Shown piece after piece: positions 1-8,217 of a stretch of 64,000 nt of DNA (its first letter is position 1; each line of letters opens with the position of its first letter). The DNA comes from Flavobacterium sp. 5. GTDB taxonomy: Bacteria > Bacteroidota > Bacteroidia > Flavobacteriales > Flavobacteriaceae. The DNA lies in NCBI RefSeq assembly GCF_002813295.1, contig NZ_PHUE01000001.1, forward strand, positions 1,860,001-1,924,000, given 5' to 3'. Made by a program: the position numbers and the translations under genes. Under the pieces are notes generated by a model. That model saw only the letters and a list, made by a program, of their open reading frames with translations. It was not told the origin of the DNA and searched no databases.

Positions 1-634
1 CCTGATCTTTCACATCCGATAAATGACCGTTCAAATTAAAATAACTATGATGAGTTAAATTCACTATTGTATCTTCGGTAGTCTTGGCACTGTATTGAAT
101 AATCAACTCATTTTCTTCGGATAATGTATAAGTAAGCTCTACCACTAAATTCCCTGGATAATTTTCTTCATTTGATGGACTAGAATAACTCAACGTTATT
201 GCTGATTTTTCATCTTGTATTACTTTTTCAACTGACCATATTTTTTGACTAAACCCAATGATACCACCATGTAAGGAATTATCATTGTTGTTCTTATTCA
301 AAAGTATTTTTTGTTCATTCAAATTAAAAGTACTATTTGCAATCCTCCCGGCATATCTTCCTACTGTTGTCCCCATATAAGGTGGACTTACTAGTTGAAA
401 TGATTGTAAATACCCCTCTAAAGAATCAAAACCCAAAACAACATCAACAATATCACCGTTTTCCAATGGTACTTTTAATTCTGAAATTGTAGCTCCGTAA
501 GTAATTACCTTTAAGCTCATTCCATTTTTATTGGATAATTCATAAGAGTATACAGCATCTCCATTAGGCATTAAACCGAACAATTCCTCTACAGAAGTAT
601 TTTTAATTTGTGAATTGTGTTTTATTTCCATCAT
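1..634 (-). CDS. galM: Aldose 1-epimerase (mutarotase), 3' end cut by window edge
   Basis: Reading leftward from ATG at 634 gives 211 codons without a stop before base 1. The protein begins MMEIKHNSQ and carries mutarotase landmarks: VITYGATISEL near the N-terminus, GRYAGRI in the substrate loop, NSLHGG, and VNLTHHSYFNLNG close to the edge. The last contains a His that is usually part of the active site. Aldose 1-epimerases interconvert alpha and beta anomers of galactose, glucose or arabinose before phosphorylation. There is no signal peptide, so it should be cytoplasmic, unlike the lipoprotein mutarotase at 43480. A second ATG lies one codon downstream and could be the start. The gene has its own promoter and an operator shared with the two SusC units to its right, so it belongs to the GntR circuit. 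Downstream genes are outside the window. Confidence 0.93.
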   Translation of the reverse strand, partial: MMEIKHNSQIKNTSVEELFGLMPNGDAVYSYELSNKNGMSLKVITYGATISELKVPLENGDIVDVVLGFDSLEGYLQSFQLVSPPYMGTTVGRYAGRIANSTFNLNEQKILLNKNNNDNSLHGGIIGFSQKIWSVEKVIQDEKSAITLSYSSPSNEENYPGNLVVELTYTLSEENELIIQYSAKTTEDTIVNLTHHSYFNLNGHLSDVKDQ

Positions 635-655
635 TTTATTGTGAAATTTGAAATT

Positions 656-705
656 CAAATATATATAAAATATCGAGTCAGACATACCAGTACCTACCAG
701 TTTTT
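656..705 (-). promoter_or_regulatory. galM promoter with putative GntR operator
   Basis: On the minus strand a -7 box TATATTTG lies at 663-656, about 22 bases before the galM ATG, which gives a very short leader. The direct repeat TACCAG-TACC-TACCAG (685-700, plus-strand reading) sits 22 bases upstream of that box. The same motif at the same distance precedes the leftward SusC genes at 6556 and 18605. The box matches the known Bacteroidetes consensus; assigning the repeat to the GntR regulator at 19164 is inference. Confidence 0.72.
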
Positions 706-707
706 GA

Positions 708-746
708 ATCTTTAAAAAAAACCTCGGATGCATATCATCCGAGGTC
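708..746 (-). terminator. Rho-independent terminator of the SusCDE operon
   Basis: A perfect 10-base stem ACCTCGGATG/CATCCGAGGT (721-730 and 736-745) with a 5-base loop is followed, reading leftward, by seven T. It lies 60 bases past the stop of the SusE gene and before the galM promoter, separating the two units. Confidence 0.9.
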
Positions 747-804
747 TAATCATTATTTCAATATACTTTTTGTTTATAGTAAAAAACTTGTAATCAAATA
801 CGTA

Positions 805-1878
805 TTATAGTGCTGGAATTAACATATATCTACCATCGATATCATCAAACCAGATATCGTATTTTCCTGTAGTTTCTACCCAAATATTAGCTCCGGAGCT
901 ATCTCCCCAACTTACATCCCAGCTATTATTAGCTTTAAATTTCATTTTTCCTTGCACTAACTCTTGAGTAACTTTCCAAATATGAGAATCGAATGTTGAA
1001 CGAACCATAGGAACATCCACACTCCAGTTATTATCATCGCCTGTTAATACAGAACCTGTTACAGAAATTGCATTATAATCAGTCTTCGTCCCTGTATAAG
1101 AAGAAATAGTATAAGTCAATGCTTTAATATCAATTGCAAAAGTATAATAACCATCAGCATTAGTAGGGAAAAGTCCTGGATCTGCATCACCTTCTGTAGC
1201 TCTGTATTGTACTTTGTCGCCATTTGCACCATACATTGGAGCCCAAAAACCAGTTTGCTCAAGCAATTTAAATCCACCAGCTGTAAAGTAACCTGTATAA
1301 TATTGTTTAGCTGGATCAAGTGGATCTCTAAAAATTGGCACAACAGCCATATTTGCATCCCATAACGCTGAAGTTCCCGGACCAATTAAATACAAATCTT
1401 TTGAAGGGAAAACTCCTGCATAAGGTGTTACGATAATTGTTATTGGAGTAGAAAGTTTAGGCTCTGATCCTGTAGTCCCAACAGTTGATTTAATTCTAAT
1501 ATCAATAGTTCCCTGTTCGTCTGCCTTTAATCCAAGATCTAAAGCTTTTGTATTCAATTCAGCAACAGTCATAGTTGCATGAGTTGTCGTTACTGAAGAA
1601 ACATCTACTGGAGCAGCAAAATCAGTATTACTAGCTGCTAATTGGATAGTATAAGTTACAACTGTTGGCGTTCCATAATCTACTGCTTCCCAAGTTAGAG
1701 TCAAAGCAGTATTATCTGGTGTGTCCTCGTTTAACACAACCGAAGAACCATTATCTGGAGTAATGATAGAAAAACTACCAGCTTGAGGTTCTAAAAGCAT
1801 GAAATTCTCTTCGTTTTCACATGACGACATTCCTAAGATAAGTGCCAGTGCAATAAAATGTTTGAATATATTTTTCAT
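805..1878 (-). CDS. SusE/SusF-family outer-membrane glycan-binding lipoprotein
   Basis: 357 residues. The N-terminus MKNIFKHFIALALILGMSSC is a lipoprotein signal with the acylated Cys at residue 20, followed by acidic residues that favour surface export in Bacteroidetes. Residues about 30-130 look like the SusE N-terminal Ig-like domain (FSIITPDNGSSVVL, LTWEAVDY). Two beta-rich starch-binding-like modules follow and end in WFDDIDGRYMLIPAL. SusE/SusF proteins are non-enzymatic surface binders that help hold oligosaccharides near SusC/SusD. It is the last gene of the leftward SusC-SusD-SusE operon, 105 bases after susD. The ligand cannot be read from sequence. Only this one of the three SusC/SusD pairs in the window has such a partner. 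Confidence 0.83.
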   Translation of the reverse strand: MKNIFKHFIALALILGMSSCENEENFMLLEPQAGSFSIITPDNGSSVVLNEDTPDNTALTLTWEAVDYGTPTVVTYTIQLAASNTDFAAPVDVSSVTTTHATMTVAELNTKALDLGLKADEQGTIDIRIKSTVGTTGSEPKLSTPITIIVTPYAGVFPSKDLYLIGPGTSALWDANMAVVPIFRDPLDPAKQYYTGYFTAGGFKLLEQTGFWAPMYGANGDKVQYRATEGDADPGLFPTNADGYYTFAIDIKALTYTISSYTGTKTDYNAISVTGSVLTGDDNNWSVDVPMVRSTFDSHIWKVTQELVQGKMKFKANNSWDVSWGDSSGANIWVETTGKYDIWFDDIDGRYMLIPAL

Positions 1879-1983
1879 ATGTTAATATTTTATAGTTTTT
1901 TTTAAATTTGCATGTTTTTTTTGGCTTTAACTACCAATTGTCAAACCATGCACATGAGTTTTGTTCAATTTATTTATAACAGA

Positions 1984-3591
1984 TTAATAACCTGTATTTT
2001 GATGTAAATTATGGTTAGCTCCCAATGAACCAACAGGAATTGGGAAAACACTCATAAACGATGGAATTGAAACTCCAGTTGAAGCATTTCCTTTCCAAGC
2101 CCAATTGTAAGAACCACCAGTATATTTACCAAAACGAATTAAATCTTGTCTTCTATGAGCTTCCCAGTGTAATTCACGTGCTCTTTCATCAATTATAAAA
2201 TCAAGAGTTAAATCACTTGCGGTAATATTTCCAACAGTCGAATTTTTATTGGCTCTCAATCTCAAAGCGTTTACATAAGTTAAAGCTTGAGTTGCATTTC
2301 CGTTACCACCTCTAAGTGTAGCTTCGGCATACATTAAATAAACATCTGCTAATCTAAATAGTGGAAAATCAGTATCAGCATAAGTAGAGCTACTACCATT
2401 TGCACCTGTAGAAGTTTTATTTGAATATTTAGATAAAATATAGCCTTGCGTTTTTACTCCAAGATCAGCAATATCTATAGGTCTTTGCTTTGAAGGATCA
2501 CCTTGTACACCAGTTCCAATAGTTTTTCTAGTATCTTGATTAAATTTTCCTCCATCAAATTTTTGCGCAAATTGCTTTCTGATTCGAAGTGCACCACTCC
2601 ATCCACCAATTCCAAAATCGGCAGCATTATTTTCCCATACCCCAATTTCACCATTAATCAAAACTGTAGTTGCTCCCCAGTTTTGAGAAACCACTCCATC
2701 AGATTGAATACCAAAAATGATTTCTTCAGAAGTATTGTTATCAGCTTTAAAGTTATCTAGGTAATTCGGTTTCAAAGTATAGCCTCCTGCAATTATTTCT
2801 TCACACTTGGTCACACAATCATCATAACGATCTTCCTGAACATATACTTGAGCATTCAAATAAATTTTGGCTAAAATCATTCTTGCCATACCTTGATCTA
2901 CTCTACCATAAACATTGGTACGTGCTGGTTTCAAATCTGGAATAACTGCTAATAATTCAGTTTCAACAAAATCAAATAACTGTTTTCTGCTAAATTCAGG
3001 TCCAGCGTAATTGATAGGATCATCCTCTGTGTACATTGGAGCTTTACCAAACAAGTCCATCATATTATAATAAGCATAAGCTCTTAATACTTTAACTTCT
3101 TTTCTGTAAAGTGCAATATCTGCAAGTTTTGCAGCATCAGTAATTCCTCTTGATTGCAATTTTTCAGGAGTACTTTGACGCAAAAACTCATTGGCATAAG
3201 CCACAGAAGCCATTGTTCTACTGTACATACCTAAAATTACAGGATTGGCAGCTGTCCAAATATTTCTTTGCAATTCGGCAGTACCGCTATCGGCTTCATA
3301 ACTCCAAACTAATTCGTCTGTAGTTAAATCCTGCAAATACAATAAACATCTGGTAAACTGGCTTGTTCCAGCATCAACACCTTCCAGCGAAGAGTCATTT
3401 GGACCAATAACCCCTGTCAAAGTAAGATTACCATATACTCCTGCAAATGCTTTTTCGTATCCTCCTGGAGAAGCATACAATGCATCAGAAGACAAAACAT
3501 CATCATCTTCAGACACAACATTTAAGTCATTGGTACATGATTGAAGTACCGTTGTGAGTACTAAAATGGATATATATATATATTTTTTCAT
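1984..3591 (-). CDS. SusD/RagB-family nutrient-binding outer-membrane lipoprotein
   Basis: 535 residues from ATG at 3591. This start is chosen because MKKYIYISILVLTTVLQSC is a clean lipoprotein signal (Cys 19); the longer reading from 3624 would overlap the end of the upstream susC. SusD proteins are helical TPR-like lids on the SusC barrel that capture oligosaccharides at the cell surface. Family landmarks include the N-terminal SusD_like helices (YEKAFAGVYGNLT) and the C-terminal segment FRLADVYLMYAEATLRGG followed by DERARELHWEAHRRQDLIRFGKY, which is diagnostic of RagB/SusD. The gene follows susC by 10 bases and precedes susE. Specificity is unknown; the operator shared with the beta-/alpha-galactosidase operon suggests a related galactose-containing glycan. 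Confidence 0.95.
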   Translation of the reverse strand: MKKYIYISILVLTTVLQSCTNDLNVVSEDDDVLSSDALYASPGGYEKAFAGVYGNLTLTGVIGPNDSSLEGVDAGTSQFTRCLLYLQDLTTDELVWSYEADSGTAELQRNIWTAANPVILGMYSRTMASVAYANEFLRQSTPEKLQSRGITDAAKLADIALYRKEVKVLRAYAYYNMMDLFGKAPMYTEDDPINYAGPEFSRKQLFDFVETELLAVIPDLKPARTNVYGRVDQGMARMILAKIYLNAQVYVQEDRYDDCVTKCEEIIAGGYTLKPNYLDNFKADNNTSEEIIFGIQSDGVVSQNWGATTVLINGEIGVWENNAADFGIGGWSGALRIRKQFAQKFDGGKFNQDTRKTIGTGVQGDPSKQRPIDIADLGVKTQGYILSKYSNKTSTGANGSSSTYADTDFPLFRLADVYLMYAEATLRGGNGNATQALTYVNALRLRANKNSTVGNITASDLTLDFIIDERARELHWEAHRRQDLIRFGKYTGGSYNWAWKGNASTGVSIPSFMSVFPIPVGSLGANHNLHQNTGY

Positions 3592-3601
3592 GATTTTATT
3601 T

Positions 3602-6556
3602 TTAAAATTTGATGTTAAGACCAAACAAAATAGATCGTTGTCTTGGATAAATGGTTTTATCTACACCATTGTTTGTAATTTCAGGATCCAATCCACTGTA
3701 TTTAGTAATTACAAATGCATTTTGAACTCCAGTTGAAACTCTTAATGTAGCCTTATCATTTAACCAATTTGTAAAAGTATAACCCAATGAGATATTATCC
3801 ATTTTTAAGAAAGAAGCATCTTCTATATAAATATCAGACAATACCACATTTGAAGTAGTTTGAAAACCAGTTTGTAATATTGAAGACGGAACATTACTTA
3901 ACACTCCTCCATTTTCTAAGTTATCAAACTGTGCTCTAGAAGCATCAATTGCATTAAAAATTCGATTCCCAATACTTGCTCTCAAATTGAATGAAAAATC
4001 AATATGCTTGTAATTCATACTAGAAGAAAAACCAAATACAGCATCTGGATCGGGATTATGATAAATATATTTATCAGCATCATTTTTCACACCATCACCA
4101 TTAATATCAGCAAAAGCACCATCAATAGGTTTCCCTGCTGTATCATATAATTGTTTGAAAACATAATAAGAGTAAGGTGCATAGCCTTCGCTAAAAACTT
4201 GCCCAGGAGTCCCTGTACCAGCAATATTATCTCCCAAAAGAATATCGGTATTATTAACCAAATCTTTAATTCTTCTTTCAAATTTAGTAGCTGTCAAGTT
4301 TACATTCCAATTAAAACTATCCGATTGCAATACAATAGCATTAATACTTAGCTCTACCCCTTTAGTTGTAAACGAGCCTACGTTTTGATACACTCGATTC
4401 GAGAAGTTACTACCGTCAGAAATTGCCGCATTTACCAACAAATCTTTAGATTCTTTAGCAAATACATCTACAGCTGTTGTTAGACGATTATTAAAAAGTC
4501 CAAAATCTACACCTATGTTAAAAACTGAAGTTTCCTCCCATTTCAAATCTTTAGTTCTTTTGCTTGGCAATGCAACTGGCATTGAAACATCTCCAAAATA
4601 ATACTGTGAGTTACCACCACCAAGGTTATATTTTTGTAAATAACCATTTGGCTCTGGTATGTCTTGTTGTCCTGTAATACCATAACTCACTCTAAATTTA
4701 AAGTCGGATATCGTTTTACTGTCTTTAAAAAAGTCTTCTTTCATTTTCCATGCAAAAGCTGCTGCTGGAAAATTACCCCAACGATTTTCTTCTTCAAAAC
4801 GAGAAGATCCGTCTCTTCTATAAGACAAAGTCAATAAATATTTGTCTTGAAAATTAATATTGGCTCTACCAAACAAACCTATTAAAACCACATCAGTATC
4901 GATAGTTGTTTCAGGAAAAGTTGACGCCAGATCAGGATTCAAAATATTACCTGTTTCAAATTTAGTGCTTTCAAATCTTTGATACGAATATCCAGCTGTA
5001 GCATCAATATTAAATTCGTTAACTTTCTTGTTATATGCAAAATAGGTATCTAATAATTTATTTCTTTTGGTTGCTTCTGTATATTCGTTAGTACCATAAG
5101 GAACATTATTATTAGCTGCTGCAGAACCAGCATCGTCTCCTACTAATCTTTTTCTTTCTCCATTCGATTGGTCAAACCCAACATTGACAACTGCTCTTAA
5201 ATCAGGAAAGAAATGTAATTTATAATCCACTTCGAAATTACCAAAAACTCTATTACTAGTACCTCTATCATTGACCATCAATAATTGAGAAACAGGATTT
5301 CTAGCCGAATTAGGATCCAAAGTATATTTTCCATCACTATTAATTCCTGTAGTATATTCAAAAAATCCTCCATAAGGTGCTCCGTCTACACGAACAGGTT
5401 GTGTAGGATCGAACCCAATAGCTGCTCCTTCTACTCCGTCTGTAAATCTGTTTTTCTCATTAGCATAATTAGCTGCCAATTTTAATTTCAAATGATTATC
5501 AAAAAAAGCAGGATTCATAACCAATCCAACAGTATTTCTCTCGAACTCATTAGTTAATCTTAATCCTTGTTGATTAGTATTCCCTAAAGTCAAACTTGTT
5601 GGAATAACATTTAAAAGATTTCCTCTTACTGACAAATTTTGGTCTAAATACCCAGTGCTTCTATAGATCTCTTTTTGCCAATCTGTGTTAGCAGTACCCA
5701 ATTTACTACTATAATTTGTCCCTCTATTTTTATCACTTTCTGCAATTAACGCACGATAATCATCAGCACTAAAAACATCTACTGTTTTTACAAGCTTACC
5801 AAATCCATACATTACATTATAATCTACCGCCAAAGTTTTACTTCCTTTTTTGGTTGTTATAATAATTACACCATTAGAAGCTCTAGAACCATAAATAGCA
5901 GTTGCAGAAGCGTCTTTCAAAACAGCAATCGACTCTACTGTACTAGGGTTTAGTGATGCTAAAAATGAAGAAGATCCAATATTTGTATTATTATCCAATG
6001 GCAATCCATCGATAACGATAAGTGGATCATTACTTGCAAACAGGGAACTTCCTCCTCTAATTCTCATTTCGGATTTAGCACCTGGAGCTCCAGTAGAGTT
6101 CACAGTTAAACCTGCTACTTTTCCTTTGAATAAATCTTCAGTAGTAACATTTGCCCCTTTATTGAAGTCTTTAGCTCCTAAAGCGACAACAGCACCTGTT
6201 GCGTCTTTCTTTTTCACTGAACCGTACCCAACTTGGATTTTCACTTCAACCAGTTGATTAGCTTCTGATTCAAGGCTTACGGTAAGAGTTTTTTGATTAG
6301 TAAAGGTTATAATTTCATTTTTATACCCCATAAATGTAAAAACGATTTTATCGCCTTGCTTTGCATTTGGAATCTGAAATTTTCCATCAAAATCAGTTGA
6401 GACACCATTTGGAGTCCCTTGTACTTTTACATTTACTCCGGGTATGGGTTGTCCTGAACCACTGTCCAGAACAGTCCCTTTTACTACATTCTGCGAAAAG
6501 GCGCAAAATGGAAGTAGGAGAAATAAAAATAACAACTTCTTGTAAATTTTTTTCAT
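3602..6556 (-). CDS. SusC/RagA-family TonB-dependent outer-membrane transporter
   Basis: 984 residues, normal for SusC. A signal peptide ending in FCAFSQ (about 22 residues) is followed by a CarboxypepD_reg-like domain (VKGTVLDSGSGQPIPGVNVK, about 25-100). The plug domain has the conserved AIYGSRASNGVIIITT segment near residue 220. The beta-barrel ends in the usual aromatic strand (GLNIKF). SusC forms the TonB-driven import channel closed by SusD. It heads the leftward operon with susD and susE. The predicted transcript starts near 6833, giving a leader of roughly 275 bases. The promoter shares its operator and spacing with the other galactose-side units. No glycoside hydrolase is encoded within this operon, so its enzymes may be those of the neighbouring operon or lie elsewhere. 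Confidence 0.96.
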   Translation of the reverse strand: MKKIYKKLLFLFLLLPFCAFSQNVVKGTVLDSGSGQPIPGVNVKVQGTPNGVSTDFDGKFQIPNAKQGDKIVFTFMGYKNEIITFTNQKTLTVSLESEANQLVEVKIQVGYGSVKKKDATGAVVALGAKDFNKGANVTTEDLFKGKVAGLTVNSTGAPGAKSEMRIRGGSSLFASNDPLIVIDGLPLDNNTNIGSSSFLASLNPSTVESIAVLKDASATAIYGSRASNGVIIITTKKGSKTLAVDYNVMYGFGKLVKTVDVFSADDYRALIAESDKNRGTNYSSKLGTANTDWQKEIYRSTGYLDQNLSVRGNLLNVIPTSLTLGNTNQQGLRLTNEFERNTVGLVMNPAFFDNHLKLKLAANYANEKNRFTDGVEGAAIGFDPTQPVRVDGAPYGGFFEYTTGINSDGKYTLDPNSARNPVSQLLMVNDRGTSNRVFGNFEVDYKLHFFPDLRAVVNVGFDQSNGERKRLVGDDAGSAAANNNVPYGTNEYTEATKRNKLLDTYFAYNKKVNEFNIDATAGYSYQRFESTKFETGNILNPDLASTFPETTIDTDVVLIGLFGRANINFQDKYLLTLSYRRDGSSRFEEENRWGNFPAAAFAWKMKEDFFKDSKTISDFKFRVSYGITGQQDIPEPNGYLQKYNLGGGNSQYYFGDVSMPVALPSKRTKDLKWEETSVFNIGVDFGLFNNRLTTAVDVFAKESKDLLVNAAISDGSNFSNRVYQNVGSFTTKGVELSINAIVLQSDSFNWNVNLTATKFERRIKDLVNNTDILLGDNIAGTGTPGQVFSEGYAPYSYYVFKQLYDTAGKPIDGAFADINGDGVKNDADKYIYHNPDPDAVFGFSSSMNYKHIDFSFNLRASIGNRIFNAIDASRAQFDNLENGGVLSNVPSSILQTGFQTTSNVVLSDIYIEDASFLKMDNISLGYTFTNWLNDKATLRVSTGVQNAFVITKYSGLDPEITNNGVDKTIYPRQRSILFGLNIKF

Positions 6557-6839
6557 ACTTTTTTTAAATTAAATTGATTGTGGTTTAGTTATTGGTTCAT
6601 GCATTGGGTATTCTCTTTAATAAACTTGGGTAATTTTATATTTGAACTACCTGTTCAGGTATAAATCTTAATCGAAACAAAAAAACATATTTATATAAAT
6701 AGAATTCAAGCGATTAGCATTATTAGCCAAAAAGAATCCTAGATCATATTATCGGATTTAATGAAAAATCGATATATAATTCGTTTAAAAACAATATTAA
6801 TTGTTTTTTTTGCTTTATTTTTTATGAAATATGAAATTT
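6557..6839 (-). promoter_or_regulatory. Long susC leader with an inverted repeat
   Basis: This non-coding stretch of about 280 bases lies between the predicted transcription start and the susC ATG. Its only clear structure is the inverted repeat TACCTG-TT-CAGGTA at 6648-6661, which resembles a dimeric protein-binding site more than an RNA hairpin. It contains ACCTG/CAGGT rather than the TACCAG repeat used upstream, so it may be a second operator (for example carbon control). Function is unproven. Confidence 0.4.
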
Positions 6840-6890
6840 CAAAATTATGTGTTAATTTTACATTTAAATACCAGTACCTACCAGTTTTTT
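6840..6890 (-). promoter_or_regulatory. SusCDE promoter with putative GntR operator
   Basis: The minus-strand -7 box TAATTTTG is at 6847-6840. TACCAG-TACC-TACCAG is at 6869-6884, again 22 bases upstream of the box. The flanking AT-rich sequence, including AAATTTCA just past the -7 box, also matches the promoter at 19084-19134. The operator is intact although the regulator copy beside it is dead, which suggests control in trans by the product of the gene at 19164. Confidence 0.75.
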
Positions 6891-6918
6891 GAGTATTAGT
6901 AAAAATATTATTAGTACG

Positions 6919-7820
6919 GTAAAAATTATTTCTAATCCAAAGAAACTTATTGATCTGAAATACAGATAAATTATTAATTCATTTGAAAAAGTAATTGAAA
7001 AGGAAAAACTTACTAAATATGTTTTTTCCCTATCAGTAAACAAAGTGTGTTTGGTCATTTTTATATCTCAACAACCGTCTTAATAAAAATAATAATATCA
7101 AAAAACAGGAAGTGCGCATGACATTCTTAAGAAGAATACTCATAATAAGATACTGATTATCAATGTTAAATAAAAATATTTTACTTTTTAACGGACTAAA
7201 TATTTTCAAGGAATACTTCTACAACTCGTTTTTAAAAGGCATATATAAAAATATTGAAGAGGAGATTTTTTTTATAACTTTAATGTTAAGCTTTTCTAAA
7301 AATTGATAAATTATTGTTACCGTAATTACATCAAATACATCATCACACCAATCACTTAATCGATGTAATTTTTTTTATAAAAACCCTACCAGTAAACGAT
7401 GTAATCATATTGCATCAAACCAATGAAGAGCTAAAATTCTTCCCAATGATTTATCAAAATAAAAAAAATATCCTCAAAAAACTGAATAAAATAAAAACAG
7501 AACTTAAAAAACAAAAAACATTATAGTTTTCGTCTGTTTCTAAAGGTTTTTAGTGATTAAATCAGTCTTAAAACAATTATATTGAGCACATACTTACTAA
7601 TGAAATCATTCACGAATTCATAGTAAACAATAGAACATCAGGAAGCGTTTATATCTTCCCAAGTGATAGTAATCTCGTTCGGGAAATTGAGAAGACCCGA
7701 GAACAAAATCGAAAACTAGGAACTGATTTTGGTATCATTTCCTAAAACCAAACTCCATTAAAAAAAGAAGTACATAATGGAATCATTATTATTTTCAAAC
7801 AAATTTACCTCTATAGGCAA
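6919..7820 (+). pseudogene. Decayed copy of the GntR/LacI-type regulator
   Basis: This stretch aligns by eye along its length with the intact regulator gene at 19164-20162. Examples are CTAAATATTTTCAA near 7196, AAAACCCTACCAGTAAA near 7380 and GGAACTGATTTTGGTATCAT near 7718. It cannot be translated: the start ATG corresponds to GTA at 6919-6921, a CAA codon has become TAA at 6967-6969, a TAT has become TAA at 7743-7745, and there are small indels. About 250 bases covering the gene's 3' end and the following spacer are missing after about 7815. It is oriented divergently from the SusC gene at 6556, as the intact gene is from the SusC at 18605, so the arrangement is a duplicated regulator-SusC unit. 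Confidence 0.88.
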
Positions 7821-7850
7821 AACCTCATTCTATTTAATTTTTTTTTAATT

Positions 7851-8075
7851 ATTTATACCCAAAGCAACTACTTCAGGTATAAATAAATGAACCAAAAATT
7901 TATATTTTTTTTCTTAGTAAATTTTACAAATTCACATAAACAAAAACAATAATAAATTTACTAAACCAATAACGACAAACCACTGTATTATTGAATTTAC
8001 ATCTACAAAGTAAAACTTATTTAGAAAGTAATATGAGGGGTAAATTGGAAAAAAATAAAGGTCAAAATCGCAATT
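7851..8075. repeat. Copy 1 of a 225-base block found downstream of both regulator copies
   Basis: This block is collinear with 20361-20583 with few indels (225 versus 223 bases). Shared stretches include AACAAACCACTGTATTATTGAA-like sequence near 7980 and AGGGGTAAATT near 8037, and both copies end in AAAGGTCAAAATCGCAATT. It holds no convincing gene. It shows that the duplication extended beyond the regulator reading frame. Confidence 0.85.
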
Positions 8076-8123
8076 TCATTGCTTATTACACTAATAAACA
8101 ATGAAATTGCGATTTTGACCTTT
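8057..8123. repeat. Perfect 25-base inverted repeat, 17-base loop
   Basis: Arms at 8057-8081 and 8099-8123 are exact reverse complements. The left arm begins with the 19-base motif AAAGGTCAAAATCGCAATT, which also occurs once (single arm) at 20565-20583. It lies between the duplicated block and the terminator of the GH36 operon and has no T tract of its own on the plus strand. It could be an RNA hairpin, a palindromic protein site, or the footprint of a rearrangement. Confidence 0.9.
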
Positions 8124-8126
8124 TAC

Positions 8127-8183
8127 AAAAAAATAATTAATACAACCCCGTACATTAAAAATAAACAGAGCGTTTGGGGTTGT
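8127..8183 (-). terminator. Terminator of the SusCD-GH2-GH36 operon
   Basis: The stem ACAACCCC/GGGGTTGT (8142-8149 and 8176-8183) has a 26-base loop. Reading leftward it is followed by TTAATTATTTTTTT. It lies 35 bases past the GH36 stop codon. The long loop makes it a weaker terminator than others in the window. Confidence 0.65.
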
Positions 8184-8217
8184 TTTTATTTTTCTAATCT
8201 GAGCTGATTAACTCCAA

